From the NCBI RefSeq assembly GCF_044761665.1, contig NZ_JBIWCW010000005.1, forward strand, positions 124,001 through 188,000: 64,000 nucleotides of DNA, in the 5' to 3' direction. The position numbers were made by a program, and so were the translations under genes. The stretch's first letter is position 1; every line of letters starts with the position of its first letter. Origin of the DNA: Peribacillus sp044761665. Its GTDB lineage: Bacteria; Bacillota; Bacilli; Bacillales; DSM-1321. Below are positions 35,101-42,664 of the stretch, piece by piece. Under the pieces are notes generated by a model. That model was given only the letters and a program-made list of their open reading frames with translations, was not told the origin of the DNA and made no database searches.

Positions 35101-35314
35101 GGCAGAAAACGCCAATGAAATCCTTGCTTTATTAAAAGAAGGAGGACACCTATACATCTGCGGAGACGGAAGCAAAATGGCCCCTGATGTTGAACGAACC
35201 TTAATCGACAGCTATATGCATATCTATCAAACACCAAAAGAAGAAGCCACCGAATGGCTACAATCATTAGAGGAAAATGGTAGATATGCAAAAGACGTCT
35301 GGGCAGGAGCATAA
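32144..35314 (+). CDS. Self-sufficient cytochrome P450/NADPH reductase (CYP102A, BM3-like)
   Basis: 1056 aa single-chain fatty-acid hydroxylase. P450 domain 1-~465: oxygen-activation helix AGHETTSG, ExxR in NEALRLWP, and heme-thiolate block FGNGQRACIG with Cys403. FMN/flavodoxin domain ~485-630: LILYGSNMGTAEGMA and VFGCGDRNWATTYQ. FAD/NADPH domain ~660-1056: RYYSISSSP, GPGTGIAPFRGF, YFGCRNPEHDFLY, YICGDGSKMA. It hydroxylates medium/long-chain fatty acids at subterminal carbons using NADPH. It is an orthologue of B. subtilis CypB (YrhJ) or CypD (YetO). Regulated by the adjacent TetR protein through the palindrome at 32101. Confidence 0.95.
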   Translation: METHNQFPQPKTYGPLGSLPIIDKDKSIQSFMKLSRELGPIFQFQFPGRIATFVSSASLAEEICDETRFDKKIGPALQKVRAFGGDGLFTSETTEPNWKKAHNILLPSFSQQAMKGYHAKMLDLATQLIQKWARLNPTDEIDVPEDMTRLTLDTIGLCGFNFRFNSFYREDPHPFVTSMVRALNEAMSQTQRLGIQEKLMIKSKKQFKEDIQYMFSLVDELIADRKQHGDQGEEDLLSHMLKGIDPETGASLDDDNIRYQIITFLIAGHETTSGLLSFAIYFLMNNRDKLLKAQQEVDEVLGDDIPDYTQVKKLKYVRMVLNEALRLWPTAPSFSVYAKEDTTLGGKYTVKKGDVFSLLIPELHRDRSVWGDEVDAFIPERFEDADSIPHHAFKPFGNGQRACIGQQFSLQEATLVLGMILQHFDLIDHGGYQLDIKETLTLKPDGLKMRVSPRKKVIDFATVSRPEPNPVEKQSKAAIPSSTHGTPLLILYGSNMGTAEGMARDLAETGKRLGFDTNLATLNGYTNQLPHKGAVLIVSASYNGNPPDNADDFVSWLKEDKDETLEGVHYAVFGCGDRNWATTYQRIPSFIDEQLEQKGAVRFSDTGYGDASDDFEGAYEKWTETLWQNLSETLHIEMDGSDQESSSITMNFVSDVSGTPLARIHHACTSIIKRNVELQHVESGRSTRHIELTLPEGVKYQEGDHLGVLPQNPTELVERVLRRFKLNSQDYVQLTGESGKAAHLPTEKPVKIEELLSNYVELQEPASRSQIRMLATYTVCPPHVKELEDLLLDTTYKQEILNKRITMLDLIEQYLACEIPFERFLALLPPLKARYYSISSSPFHHEGEASITVSVVRGEALSGNGKYKGIASNYLAGRSPGDKIACFIHTPQSHFQLPKTPEKSIIMIGPGTGIAPFRGFIQARHALKEKGAALGPAHLYFGCRNPEHDFLYQEELVQAEQDGLVTLNTAYSRCPGQEKTYVQNRLAENANEILALLKEGGHLYICGDGSKMAPDVERTLIDSYMHIYQTPKEEATEWLQSLEENGRYAKDVWAGA

Positions 35315-35319
35315 ATAGA

Positions 35320-35351
35320 ACAAAGCAGCGATTTTGGGATCGCTGCTTTGT
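35320..35351 (+). terminator. Terminator of the P450 gene
   Basis: ACAAAGCAGCGAT and ATCGCTGCTTTGT form a perfect 13 bp stem with a TTTGGG loop. The end of its 3' arm (CTGCTTTGTTT) is repeated at 35661, beyond the composite repeat element. Confidence 0.85.
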
Positions 35352-35353
35352 TT

Positions 35354-35660
35354 GTCGACAAAAGGGTATCGCCCTTTTAAAAAAAACTCGCTTAGATTCA
35401 TCATCCACCCTATACTCATATGCCCGCGAAACACTTCAAATATATAGATTTTGCTTGATCCTAGAATCGTTGTTTTAGACTGTAGACAAATTCGGATGAA
35501 AAATGCGTTTGTCCATGTGAACGTTGATTTCCACTTCAGGCACTCGCTTTCCGCGGGCGGTCGGTGAGCCTCCTCGGCTTCGCCTGTGGTGTCTCCCCTA
35601 GACGCGCATTTCCCGCAGGAGTCTCGTACCTTCCGTTCCAATCAACTTTGCGTAATCATC
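35354..35660. mobile_element. Composite repeat element, copy A (inner segment inverted)
   Basis: Part 1 (35348-35459, starting GTTTGTCGACAAAAGGG) matches 60556-60665 in the same orientation. Part 2 (~35473-35657), which contains a GC-rich palindromic repeat at 35521-35647, matches 60664-60849 in the opposite orientation. An 11 bp direct repeat CTGCTTTGTTT flanks the whole (35343-35353, 35661-35671). There is no coding sequence; the frame across it is an artefact. Confidence 0.75.
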
Positions 35661-35727
35661 CTGCTTTGTTTATTAATATACTTACCTTAAGAACTTGCAA
35701 TACACCTACATCAAGTTAGGAAACTAA

Positions 35728-36186
35728 TTACATACATTTTTCATACTTAAATAGCAAAAGCTTTTCAGTTAGCTGAACTTCTCCTATTTTTTCATAACCG
35801 AATTTTTCATAGAAATATTGATTTCTTTTATTTAAATATGGTGTATATAAACGCCAAATTTTTATTGATGGAAATTCAGCCTCCAATAATTTCATGATCT
35901 TTGTTCCGATACCTTTATTTTGATATTCATTTGCTATGAATAGTTTGTCTAATAAGACAACATTTTCTTTTTTACGAATATCTATTCCACCAATCACGTT
36001 ATCATTTGACCATATTGTGTAATGAATAGAGTGTGCTATATTTTCGATTATTTTTTCACGTGTCTCATTTACAGGAGATGTATCGTGGTCTTGGTACAAG
36101 TTATAGTCTTCTGCAAAAGCCTTTTTCTGAATAGTCAACAACACGTCTACCTCAGTTAAACTTGTTCTTTTGATGGTAATTTCCAT
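35728..36186 (-). CDS. GNAT family N-acetyltransferase
   Basis: 152 aa, normal single-domain GNAT length. Beta 4/beta 5 region VVLLDKLFIANEYQNKGIGT with acetyl-CoA loop YQNKGIGTKIM, then FYEKFGYEKIGEVQL. The substrate is not predictable. The nearest ribosome binding site (AAGGGGTG) is rather far upstream (13 bases), so expression may be weak or the start may differ. Confidence 0.8.
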   Translation of the reverse strand: MEITIKRTSLTEVDVLLTIQKKAFAEDYNLYQDHDTSPVNETREKIIENIAHSIHYTIWSNDNVIGGIDIRKKENVVLLDKLFIANEYQNKGIGTKIMKLLEAEFPSIKIWRLYTPYLNKRNQYFYEKFGYEKIGEVQLTEKLLLFKYEKCM

Positions 36187-36243
36187 CTGTGATATACAAC
36201 ACCCCTTTTATAAATTGAAAGTCACCATACTGTTTTAAAACGA

Positions 36244-36891
36244 TTATGGCGTGATAGTAGTCGCTTCTTTATTTTTTCGAAAAGGCGCATAATCCTCTTC
36301 AAAGGTCATAAACCAGTAGCCGGAATCATCCACGCCACAGATTGCCTTCCTCTCTTCCGTAAGACCAGTTGGAGTAAAGCTAACTGCGCAAACTCTTTGT
36401 ACACCAACTTGGGCGTCATAATAACGATAGACCATCAGGACATTCGAGTTTTGCACGGCGTTCCTCTTAGCCATTAATTCATTCAGGTGCTTCATTCTTT
36501 CTTCCGATTGTATGTATTGGATCCCTATCACATTATGAGGAATGAACCCTTCTTCTGTATCTGAAAACAGCTTGTCAATTGTATCTATATCCTTAGCCCA
36601 ACTGGACTCCCTTTCCAAATGAAGGGCAAGGTATAAATAATTCTCTTCATCCTTTCTGCCATCGTATTTCCACCAAGACAAATCCATCGGTCTTGAACGC
36701 CCCATTTTTTTATCAAACTTGGTATCTTCGATAAATGAATCAAATCCCAACATCTCACCTAGATTGGCGAAGTAATCGATTTCGCGTTTCGTGAACATGG
36801 AACGGTTATGTAATTTGGCCAGGTTCATTCTTCGGTAATTTCGTACATAGCCATCAAAGAATGGCATCAAGTCAAAATATTGCTTTTCCAT
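36244..36891 (-). CDS. Conserved hypothetical protein
   Basis: 215 aa from the ATG at 36891, which has AGGAAGGA eight bases upstream; the longer frame to 37137 runs through a terminator-like leader and is not credible. It begins MEKQYFDLMPFFDGYVRNYR and contains REIDYFANLGEMLGFDSFIE, DLSWWKYD and GVDDSGYWFMTFEEDYAPFR. It is soluble and acidic, with many aromatic residues. I do not recognise the family. It resembles uncharacterised Bacillus proteins with a nuclease-like DxxWW segment, but I will not assign a function. Confidence 0.65.
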   Translation of the reverse strand: MEKQYFDLMPFFDGYVRNYRRMNLAKLHNRSMFTKREIDYFANLGEMLGFDSFIEDTKFDKKMGRSRPMDLSWWKYDGRKDEENYLYLALHLERESSWAKDIDTIDKLFSDTEEGFIPHNVIGIQYIQSEERMKHLNELMAKRNAVQNSNVLMVYRYYDAQVGVQRVCAVSFTPTGLTEERKAICGVDDSGYWFMTFEEDYAPFRKNKEATTITP

Positions 36892-36967
36892 TAAGAATCT
36901 TCCTTCCTGAATGCAGGTGATAATTGTTACTATTTTACCATTACATGTCATTTTTTTGTAATAAAAA

Positions 36968-37009
36968 AGACCCAGATTCGGAAATGTCACTCTTCCTAAT
37001 TCCAGGTCT
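36968..37009 (-). terminator. Hairpin with T-run in the leader of the 36244-36891 gene
   Basis: Minus strand: AGACCTGGAATTAGGAA pairs imperfectly with TTCCGAATCTGGGTCT and is followed by T6. It lies upstream of, not after, the hypothetical gene, so it is either an attenuator or a relic terminator. Confidence 0.5.
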
Positions 37010-37137
37010 GATACAAATACAGGACAAAGTCTTAATACGAATTTCCTAATTAGTATTTTTTTCCGCTTGTAAACATACAACTTTGCTTGCATAATAAGGT
37101 CTTTGTAAAACCAATACAACCAAGGGCGGTAAAACAC

Positions 37138-37614
37138 ATGATTAGAAACAAATTAATGCTAGTGTCTGTAATATTTTTAGCATGTATGACAGGGTGCGCA
37201 TCGAAACAAGAACCCGTTACAGTCGAAGGAATTACTAAATCCTTTGCCGAGGCAAAACTTCCAATAGGAGATATTGAAACATTCAACAAAGATACGGATC
37301 CAAACGAACAGCTTGGCAAACCTGGATATTATACAGAGAAAGCAGATTTTGCCGATAATCGATTGGAACAGGTTGAAGATGAATATTCTGATGAGAAAGA
37401 TCTTATCGGTGGAAAAATTGAAATCTTTGAAAGTGAAGAGGATGCTCAAAAACGGTTTAATTACTTAGAAAAAATGAACGACCCCGAATTAGGACCCCTT
37501 GCATTAGACGAATATGTGTACTTGCAGGACAATGTTCTATTAAGAATTACCTATGATTTGAGTGAAAAACAAGCGAAAGAATATAATAAGACATTGGAAA
37601 ATTATTTAAAATAA
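37138..37614 (+). CDS. Small secreted lipoprotein
   Basis: 158 aa from the ATG at 37138. Lipoprotein signal IRNKLMLVSVIFLACMTGC with the lipobox Cys near residue 20. The mature part is acidic (GDIETFNKDTDPNEQLGKPG, EDAQKRFNYLEKMNDPELGP) and hydrophilic, without a known domain. It resembles small stress-type Bacillus lipoproteins. Transcribed away from the hypothetical gene at 36244, with a perfect terminator after it. Function unknown. Confidence 0.78.
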   Translation: MIRNKLMLVSVIFLACMTGCASKQEPVTVEGITKSFAEAKLPIGDIETFNKDTDPNEQLGKPGYYTEKADFADNRLEQVEDEYSDEKDLIGGKIEIFESEEDAQKRFNYLEKMNDPELGPLALDEYVYLQDNVLLRITYDLSEKQAKEYNKTLENYLK

Positions 37615-37642
37615 TTCTGTAAATAGTAATAACATGAATAGA

Positions 37643-37680
37643 AAAACAGGTGCGGAGTATATGTATTCCGCACCTGTTTT
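37643..37680 (+). terminator. Terminator of the lipoprotein gene
   Basis: AAAACAGGTGCGGA and TCCGCACCTGTTTT form a perfect 14 bp stem with a 10-base loop. It can also serve the convergent dus gene. Confidence 0.9.
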
Positions 37681-37732
37681 CATTTAGATATTTTGATAGA
37701 GGCTAGGGATTGCAAGAGCTCAACGTCCCCCT

Positions 37733-38725
37733 TTACTGCTGTTCTTCCACCTCAACCGGATGTTCAAAAGCATCAAGCAAAGCGCGTACTTCATCCGTTG
37801 ATTTGGTGTTCATCAATTGATTTCTCAGCTCACTTGCCCCTCTGAATCCACGGACATAGATCTTGAAAAAGCGAGGTAGGGGCTTGAACGAGCGTGGTAC
37901 GATTTCTGAATATTTATCGTGAAGGTCCATATGCAATCTTAAGAGACCAAGCAATTCCCTACTAGTATGCTCTTTCGGTTCTTTCTCAAAGGCAAATGGA
38001 TTGTGGAAAATGCCACGTCCAATCATGACTCCATCCACACCATATTTACGTGCGAGTTCCAAGCCCGTTTCGCGGTCAGGGATATCGCCATTAATCGTCA
38101 GAAGGGTATCTGGTGCCACTTCATCACGAAGTTTCTTGATTTCGGGAATCAGTTCCCAATGAGCGTCGACTTTGCTCATTTCCTTCCTTGTACGCAGATG
38201 AATGGAAAGGTTGGCAATGTCTTGTTTCAAGATATGTGTTAGCCAGTCGCGCCATTCGTCGACTTCCGTGTAGCCAAGTCTTGTCTTCACGCTTACAGGT
38301 AAGCCGCCTGCTTTTGCGGCTTGGATTAATTCTGCTGCAACTTCGGGACGACAGATAAGGCCACTACCTTTCCCATTCCCTGCTACATTAGGGACGGGAC
38401 AGCCCATATTGATATCAATGCCCTTAAATCCTTGTTCTGCCATACCAATGCTCATTTCCCTGAAGTTTTCAGGTCGATCTCCCCATATATGGGCAACAAT
38501 CGGTTGTTCATCCTCTGTAAAAGTCAAACGACCACGGACACTTTGCTTCCCCTCTGGGTGACAATAACTTTCCGAGTTTGTAAACTCTGTAAAAAACACA
38601 TCAGGTCTGCCTGCTTCTGCCACTACATGGCGAAACACAACATCCGTCACTTCTTCCATTGGAGCCAGTACAAAAAATGGTCGTGGCAATTCACGCCAAA
38701 AATTATCTTTCATCTTCAGATTCAA
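37733..38725 (-). CDS. dus: tRNA-dihydrouridine synthase (YfjN-like)
   Basis: 330 aa FMN-dependent TIM barrel. LAPMEEVTDVVFR at the N-terminus binds FMN. GIDINMGCPVPNVAGNGKGS holds the catalytic Cys, LSIHLRTR the phosphate/FMN contacts, and INGDIPD and GVMIGRGIFHNPF close the barrel. It reduces uridine to dihydrouridine in tRNA D-loops with NADPH. Starts are TTG (38725) or ATG four codons on; neither binding site is clear. It is first of the B. subtilis-like order yfjN-yfjO-yfjP. Confidence 0.93.
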   Translation of the reverse strand: MNLKMKDNFWRELPRPFFVLAPMEEVTDVVFRHVVAEAGRPDVFFTEFTNSESYCHPEGKQSVRGRLTFTEDEQPIVAHIWGDRPENFREMSIGMAEQGFKGIDINMGCPVPNVAGNGKGSGLICRPEVAAELIQAAKAGGLPVSVKTRLGYTEVDEWRDWLTHILKQDIANLSIHLRTRKEMSKVDAHWELIPEIKKLRDEVAPDTLLTINGDIPDRETGLELARKYGVDGVMIGRGIFHNPFAFEKEPKEHTSRELLGLLRLHMDLHDKYSEIVPRSFKPLPRFFKIYVRGFRGASELRNQLMNTKSTDEVRALLDAFEHPVEVEEQQ

Positions 38726-38894
38726 GTCCTCTCATTAGGGGTTATCAGTTTCCCTCTATTTTTACTGGATATTCTATAAACATCTTCGAAAAGGAAAAGA
38801 CAGTCCCGCCAAGGGCTGCCATGAAAAAGGCCCGGAATTCGGTCATGTTATGAACCGAAAACCGAGACTGAATGGGACATGTTTTTTATGTGAA

Positions 38895-40277
38895 TTACTT
38901 TTTCAACGTCAATTTCGTGACGACTTCAACATGACTTGTCTGCGGGAACATATCCACAGGCTGCATGGTTTCTACGTTATATAGAGCGCTCAATTCATGC
39001 AGGTCTTTTGCCAATGTGGATGGGTTACATGATACGTACACAATGGTTTTTGGTTTGACCTTCAGGATCGTTTGCAGTAACGATTGGTCCAGGCCGGTTC
39101 TTGGTGGATCGACGACTAATACGTCTGGTTTCCAGCCTTCTCTGATCCAGCGTGGCAGGATGTTTTCGGCTTTTCCTGTTTCGTAGTGCATGTTGGTGCG
39201 TTTATGTTTGATGGCGTTTTTCTTGGCGTCTTCGATCGATTCTTTGATGACGTCCATGCCGCGTACTTCTTTTGCATCTTCCGATAACCAAAGTCCGATC
39301 GTCCCTACGCCGCAATAAGCATCGACGACTTTTTCCGTACCGGTTAGGGCTGCCGCTTTTTTCACTTCTTCGTACATGCGAACCGTTTGGACCGGGTTCA
39401 ATTGGAAGAACGTGCGCGCCGATAGTTCATACGATAGGTCACCCAATGTTTCGTTGATGACTTTTTCGCCAGCAAGGTGGATCGTCTTTTCGCCAAAAAT
39501 CAGCGATGTATTTTGGTTATTGACGTTTTGAACAACTGATTTCACTTCTGGCAGTTGGTCGCGGATTTGTTTAAGCAATTGATCTTTTTGTGGAATTTCT
39601 TCCGCTCCCGTTACTAAGACCACCTGCACTTCACCCGTTTCGAATCCAACACGTGTGATGATCGTACGGATGACGCCTTTTCTTTTTCTTTCATTATAGA
39701 TCGAGATGTTCAGGTTCTTCAGGATCTTTTTCACCGTACGCGTGATTTTATTCGTCGCCTTATGCTGCACTAGGCAGTTCGGGATATCGATCAATGTATG
39801 GGAATTCAAGCCGTAAAGTCCGGCAATCAGCTTGCCATCTTTCTGGCCGACTTGGTATTGGCTTTTGTTGCGGTAGTTCCAAGGATCTTCCATGCCGATC
39901 GTTTCCTGGATATCCAATGAATCAATCGGGAAATCCGTATGGCGTTCCATCGCTTGGATGACCATATCGCGTTTTTGGACCAACTGTTGGTCATAGCTTA
40001 AATGTTGCAGCTGGCAGCCACCACATTGTTCGTAGACCGGACATGGCGCGGCAATGCGATGCGGTGATTCTTTCCGGATCGTCTTGATTTTTGCTTCGGA
40101 AAAATTCGGCTGCACCTTTGTGATCATCGCAACGATCTCTTCACCAGGCAAGGCTCCAGGGACGAAGACGACTTTCTTTTTGAAATAGCCGACTCCCTCT
40201 CCGTTGATGCCAAGGCGTTTAATCGTTAATGGTAAGGTTTGATTTACTTCTAGGATTGTATCTTGAAAGTTTGTCAT
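38895..40277 (-). CDS. 23S rRNA (uracil-5)-methyltransferase RlmCD/YfjO type (TrmA family)
   Basis: 460 aa. TRAM RNA-binding domain at the N-terminus (KRLGINGEGVGYFKKKVVFV). Iron-sulfur cysteines in CPVYEQCGGCQLQHL plus a later Cys. SAM-binding VVDAYCGVGTIGLWLS, catalytic VVDPPRTGLD and nucleophile Cys in IVYVSCNPSTLAKDL. It methylates C5 of uridines in 23S rRNA (U747/U1939 family). Bacillus has two paralogues, and the gene order here fits YfjO. It overlaps the DNA glycosylase gene by 4 bp. Confidence 0.92.
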   Translation of the reverse strand: MTNFQDTILEVNQTLPLTIKRLGINGEGVGYFKKKVVFVPGALPGEEIVAMITKVQPNFSEAKIKTIRKESPHRIAAPCPVYEQCGGCQLQHLSYDQQLVQKRDMVIQAMERHTDFPIDSLDIQETIGMEDPWNYRNKSQYQVGQKDGKLIAGLYGLNSHTLIDIPNCLVQHKATNKITRTVKKILKNLNISIYNERKRKGVIRTIITRVGFETGEVQVVLVTGAEEIPQKDQLLKQIRDQLPEVKSVVQNVNNQNTSLIFGEKTIHLAGEKVINETLGDLSYELSARTFFQLNPVQTVRMYEEVKKAAALTGTEKVVDAYCGVGTIGLWLSEDAKEVRGMDVIKESIEDAKKNAIKHKRTNMHYETGKAENILPRWIREGWKPDVLVVDPPRTGLDQSLLQTILKVKPKTIVYVSCNPSTLAKDLHELSALYNVETMQPVDMFPQTSHVEVVTKLTLKK

Positions 40278-41158
40278 TTCTTTTCACTCCGTTTTTCGAT
40301 GCTTCTCCACAAATAGAGGGAAGCGTAGCTTAGATATGGGGCCCACTTTACACTGTAGGTCTCCATTTCTTCTTGGGTCGGCTTTTGCGGTAAGCCATAT
40401 AATTGTTTCATGGCATTTTGGATGCCAATATCGGCTTTTGGGAAAAGGTTCGGTCGCCCTAAGCCAAATAGCAGGAAATTTTCCGCCGTCCATCTGCCGA
40501 TTCCGCGTATTTTTATAAGTGTATCCATAATCTCTTGATCGGATAGCTTGTCCAGCTCATCTACATCAAGGTGGCCCTGGACGATTTGCTGAGATAAACC
40601 GATGACGTATTCCGCTTTTCGGCCGCTGAATTGAATCGCCCTCAATTGTTCGACCTGAAGCTGTGCAGTCGTTTCCGGTGTTGGATAAAACCAGGCCCCA
40701 TCGATTTGGTAGCCAAAGGTTTTAACGAATCGTTCCGTTAATGTATGAGCAAAAGCCAAGTTCAATTGCTGATGAATGATGCATTTGACGAGGCAGCTAT
40801 AATAATCGAAGTCCAAGACAATGGCTGTGCCGCGGTGTTCTTCAAAAATGTCCCGTAAATCAGACTCCAGGAAATGCTGAGAAACGGCTTCTAATGGCTC
40901 ATGCCAATGGAAAACTTTTTTTAAGCGTAGCAGCGCTTTTGGCTTGTTTTCCTCCGATTGACCTTTGATGATGAACACCGGATTTTCGGTATCACCGATT
41001 GCCTGTACCTGCAAAACATTCGGTTCTTTTTCTATATATAATGGAACTTTTACCGTCCTGTTAGTAAAATCAACTACTTGAAGTGGGTCCAACGATAATC
41101 GTTCGAGTACAAGATCAAAATTATAGGGTCCTTGGACCTCTAATTTTTCCGTCCACAC
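40274..41158 (-). CDS. DNA-3-methyladenine glycosylase II (AlkA/YfjP-like)
   Basis: 294 aa HhH-GPD superfamily protein. The hairpin IRGIGRWTAENFLLFGLGR is followed by the catalytic Asp in LFPKADIGIQNAMKQLYG, and an N-terminal AlkA-like beta domain (residues ~1-110) precedes. It removes 3-alkyl purines and other alkylated bases in base excision repair. Together with the overlapping rRNA methylase gene it forms an operon, as yfjP-yfjO does in B. subtilis. Confidence 0.93.
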   Translation of the reverse strand: MWTEKLEVQGPYNFDLVLERLSLDPLQVVDFTNRTVKVPLYIEKEPNVLQVQAIGDTENPVFIIKGQSEENKPKALLRLKKVFHWHEPLEAVSQHFLESDLRDIFEEHRGTAIVLDFDYYSCLVKCIIHQQLNLAFAHTLTERFVKTFGYQIDGAWFYPTPETTAQLQVEQLRAIQFSGRKAEYVIGLSQQIVQGHLDVDELDKLSDQEIMDTLIKIRGIGRWTAENFLLFGLGRPNLFPKADIGIQNAMKQLYGLPQKPTQEEMETYSVKWAPYLSYASLYLWRSIEKRSEKK

Positions 41159-41241
41159 AAGCGATCCATCCTTTAGCAGTTTTCCAGGTATTATAGCATG
41201 TTTCCGAAAATATTACTTGTAAATGAGGATAATGGCAAAAA

Positions 41242-41272
41242 GCGGAACCTGATTTTTCTTGTCAGGTTCCGC
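41242..41272 (-). terminator. Terminator of pdaA
   Basis: Minus strand: GCGGAACCTGA and TCAGGTTCCGC, 9-base loop, then TTTTTGC. Confidence 0.88.
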
Positions 41273-41280
41273 CTTTCATG

Positions 41281-42066
41281 TTAATACAACATCCGGTTCG
41301 GCAGTTGTTTTTCGATCATTAAATCATCCAGACTTTTGAATGAGTAGCCTTGTTTCTCAAGATCCGTGAGAATCGAATCGAGTGCCTCGGCATTATCTTT
41401 TGAAACGGTATGCAGCAGTAAAATCGCCCCCGGATGGATTTGTCTCATCACTTCATCATGGGCGAAAGCCGCTCCACGCTGTTGATCCACGACCCAGTCC
41501 TTATAAGCAAGTGACCAAAAGATATGATAATATCCTTCTTGTTGGGCAATCTTCATGGTTCGTTCATTAAAAACACCACGCGGCGGTCGCAAATAATTCA
41601 TCCCTTTTTGCCCCGTCAATTTTTCCGTCGCATCCTTGACCCGAAGTAACTCGGTACGGATGACTCCGTCTGTCACGCTCGTCATGTCCGGATGATTCCA
41701 GGAATGGTTTCCGACAATATGGCCTTCATTCGCCATCCTTACGACAAGTTCAGGCGCCGTCTTTAAATAATGACCGGTGACGAAAAAGGCCCCCGGTGCT
41801 TTATGTTTTTTGAGCACATCTAAAATCCGCGCCGTATAGCCATTTTCATAGCCATTATCGAACGTTAGGTAAATATCCTTTTTCGAGGTATCTCCTTTAT
41901 AAATCGCTTCATATTTAGGCAGCATCTCATTAAAATTCTTACCCGCATCCGCCGGAGTTCCGTTTTTCCCTTTATTGAAGCCCCAATTATAGGACTCTGC
42001 AAAAGCCGGACTCGTGAAAGACCAGAGTAAACAGAGAATAGCCGACATCATCGCCATCTTTTTCAT
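41281..42066 (-). CDS. pdaA: Delta-lactam-biosynthetic polysaccharide deacetylase PdaA
   Basis: 261 aa. Signal peptide KKMAMMSAILCLLWSFTSPAFA, then the PdaA-specific YNWGFNKGKNGTPADAGK. The NodB deacetylase domain has LTFDNGYENG (in place of the usual TFDDG), metal-binding HSWNHP, RPPRGVF and LLHTVSKDNAEAL. It deacetylates N-acetylmuramic acid in spore cortex peptidoglycan so that muramic delta-lactam can form, allowing germination. GGGGGA precedes the ATG. In B. subtilis the gene is sigma-G dependent. A possible -35 TGCATA and a poor -10 lie upstream, but I would not rely on them. Confidence 0.94.
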   Translation of the reverse strand: MKKMAMMSAILCLLWSFTSPAFAESYNWGFNKGKNGTPADAGKNFNEMLPKYEAIYKGDTSKKDIYLTFDNGYENGYTARILDVLKKHKAPGAFFVTGHYLKTAPELVVRMANEGHIVGNHSWNHPDMTSVTDGVIRTELLRVKDATEKLTGQKGMNYLRPPRGVFNERTMKIAQQEGYYHIFWSLAYKDWVVDQQRGAAFAHDEVMRQIHPGAILLLHTVSKDNAEALDSILTDLEKQGYSFKSLDDLMIEKQLPNRMLY

Positions 42067-42165
42067 TGAATTCGTCCCCCATATTCCTTTTTCTTAGTGT
42101 TTGAAACGATGAGATTTATATGCACGCTTTTGCTTTTGGTCGAGTTTCAATTTTTATTGGCCGAA

Positions 42166-42265
42166 TGTTGAATTATCGCTGTATATGTTGAAATAATCTC
42201 CTGAATGTTGAATTATCGATCCAAATGTTGAAATATCACCCGTAACGGTCGAATTATAACTGGAT
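42166..42265. repeat. 20 bp-period tandem repeat, five units
   Basis: Exactly 20 bp apart: units begin TGTTGAATTATCGCTGTATA (42166), TGTTGAAATAATCTCCTGAA (42186), TGTTGAATTATCGATCCAAA (42206), TGTTGAAATATCACCCGTAA (42226) and a degenerate CGGTCGAATTATAACTGGAT (42246). The first ~12 bases are conserved and the last ~8 vary. Diverged units recur at 52404-52483. Confidence 0.85.
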
Positions 42266-42368
42266 CCAAGCAAAACGGGGAAAAAACTTCCCTGCACCGA
42301 TAGATTGTACTTTTTTCAGGTAATAATGGCCTTTTTTTTCATATACATAAGAAAAGGGGGCGTATGTC

Positions 42369-42617
42369 ATGCTTGATTGGTTGATTACAATGGGGTTTAT
42401 CGGTTGTCTTGCGCTTGGTGCTGGGGTGTTTATTTATTTTGTGAGGAGCGGTTTTGATTCTAGTGATATTTCGCGAATTGATCCGTTTCCAGAGCCAGAA
42501 TCAGTGCCGGAACCGGAACCTGAGTCTTTACCTGATATGGAATCACCTGAAACAGGTTCGGAATCTTCCTCTGAACCAGACCTTGAATCGGAATCTTTCC
42601 CCAATAAGGAAAAGTAA
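42369..42617 (+). CDS. Small single-TM protein with Pro/Glu/Ser-rich tail
   Basis: 82 aa. One membrane helix (residues ~4-27, WLITMGFIGCLALGAGVFIY), then a tail made of PEPES-type repeats (PEPESVPEPEPESLPDMES). GGGGG precedes the start with eight bases spacing. It occupies the position of yfjT next to pdaA but I do not recognise homology. A terminator follows. Function unknown; the low-complexity acidic tail may span the cell wall or bind cations. Confidence 0.75.
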   Translation: MLDWLITMGFIGCLALGAGVFIYFVRSGFDSSDISRIDPFPEPESVPEPEPESLPDMESPETGSESSSEPDLESESFPNKEK

Positions 42618-42624
42618 CATAAAG

Positions 42625-42653
42625 AAGACGCTCGACCGAATTGGTGAGCGTCT
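42625..42653. terminator. Bidirectional terminator between convergent genes
   Basis: AGACGCTC and GAGCGTCT around a 13-base loop, with TTTTTC rightward and a T-rich tail leftward. It serves the small TM gene and the fumarase gene. Confidence 0.85.
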
Positions 42654-42664
42654 TTTTCTATGAT

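Noticed and set aside
35267..35641. 124-codon frame across the composite element
   Set aside because: It reads through the GC-rich palindromic repeat; similar frames (3628-3819, 6226-6477, 47189-47413) arise in every copy because of its base composition, without ribosome binding sites.
42166..42265. Possible miniature CRISPR-like array
   Set aside because: The period is only 20 bp with a ~12 bp conserved part and ~8 bp variable part, far too short for repeats and spacers, and there are no cas genes nearby.
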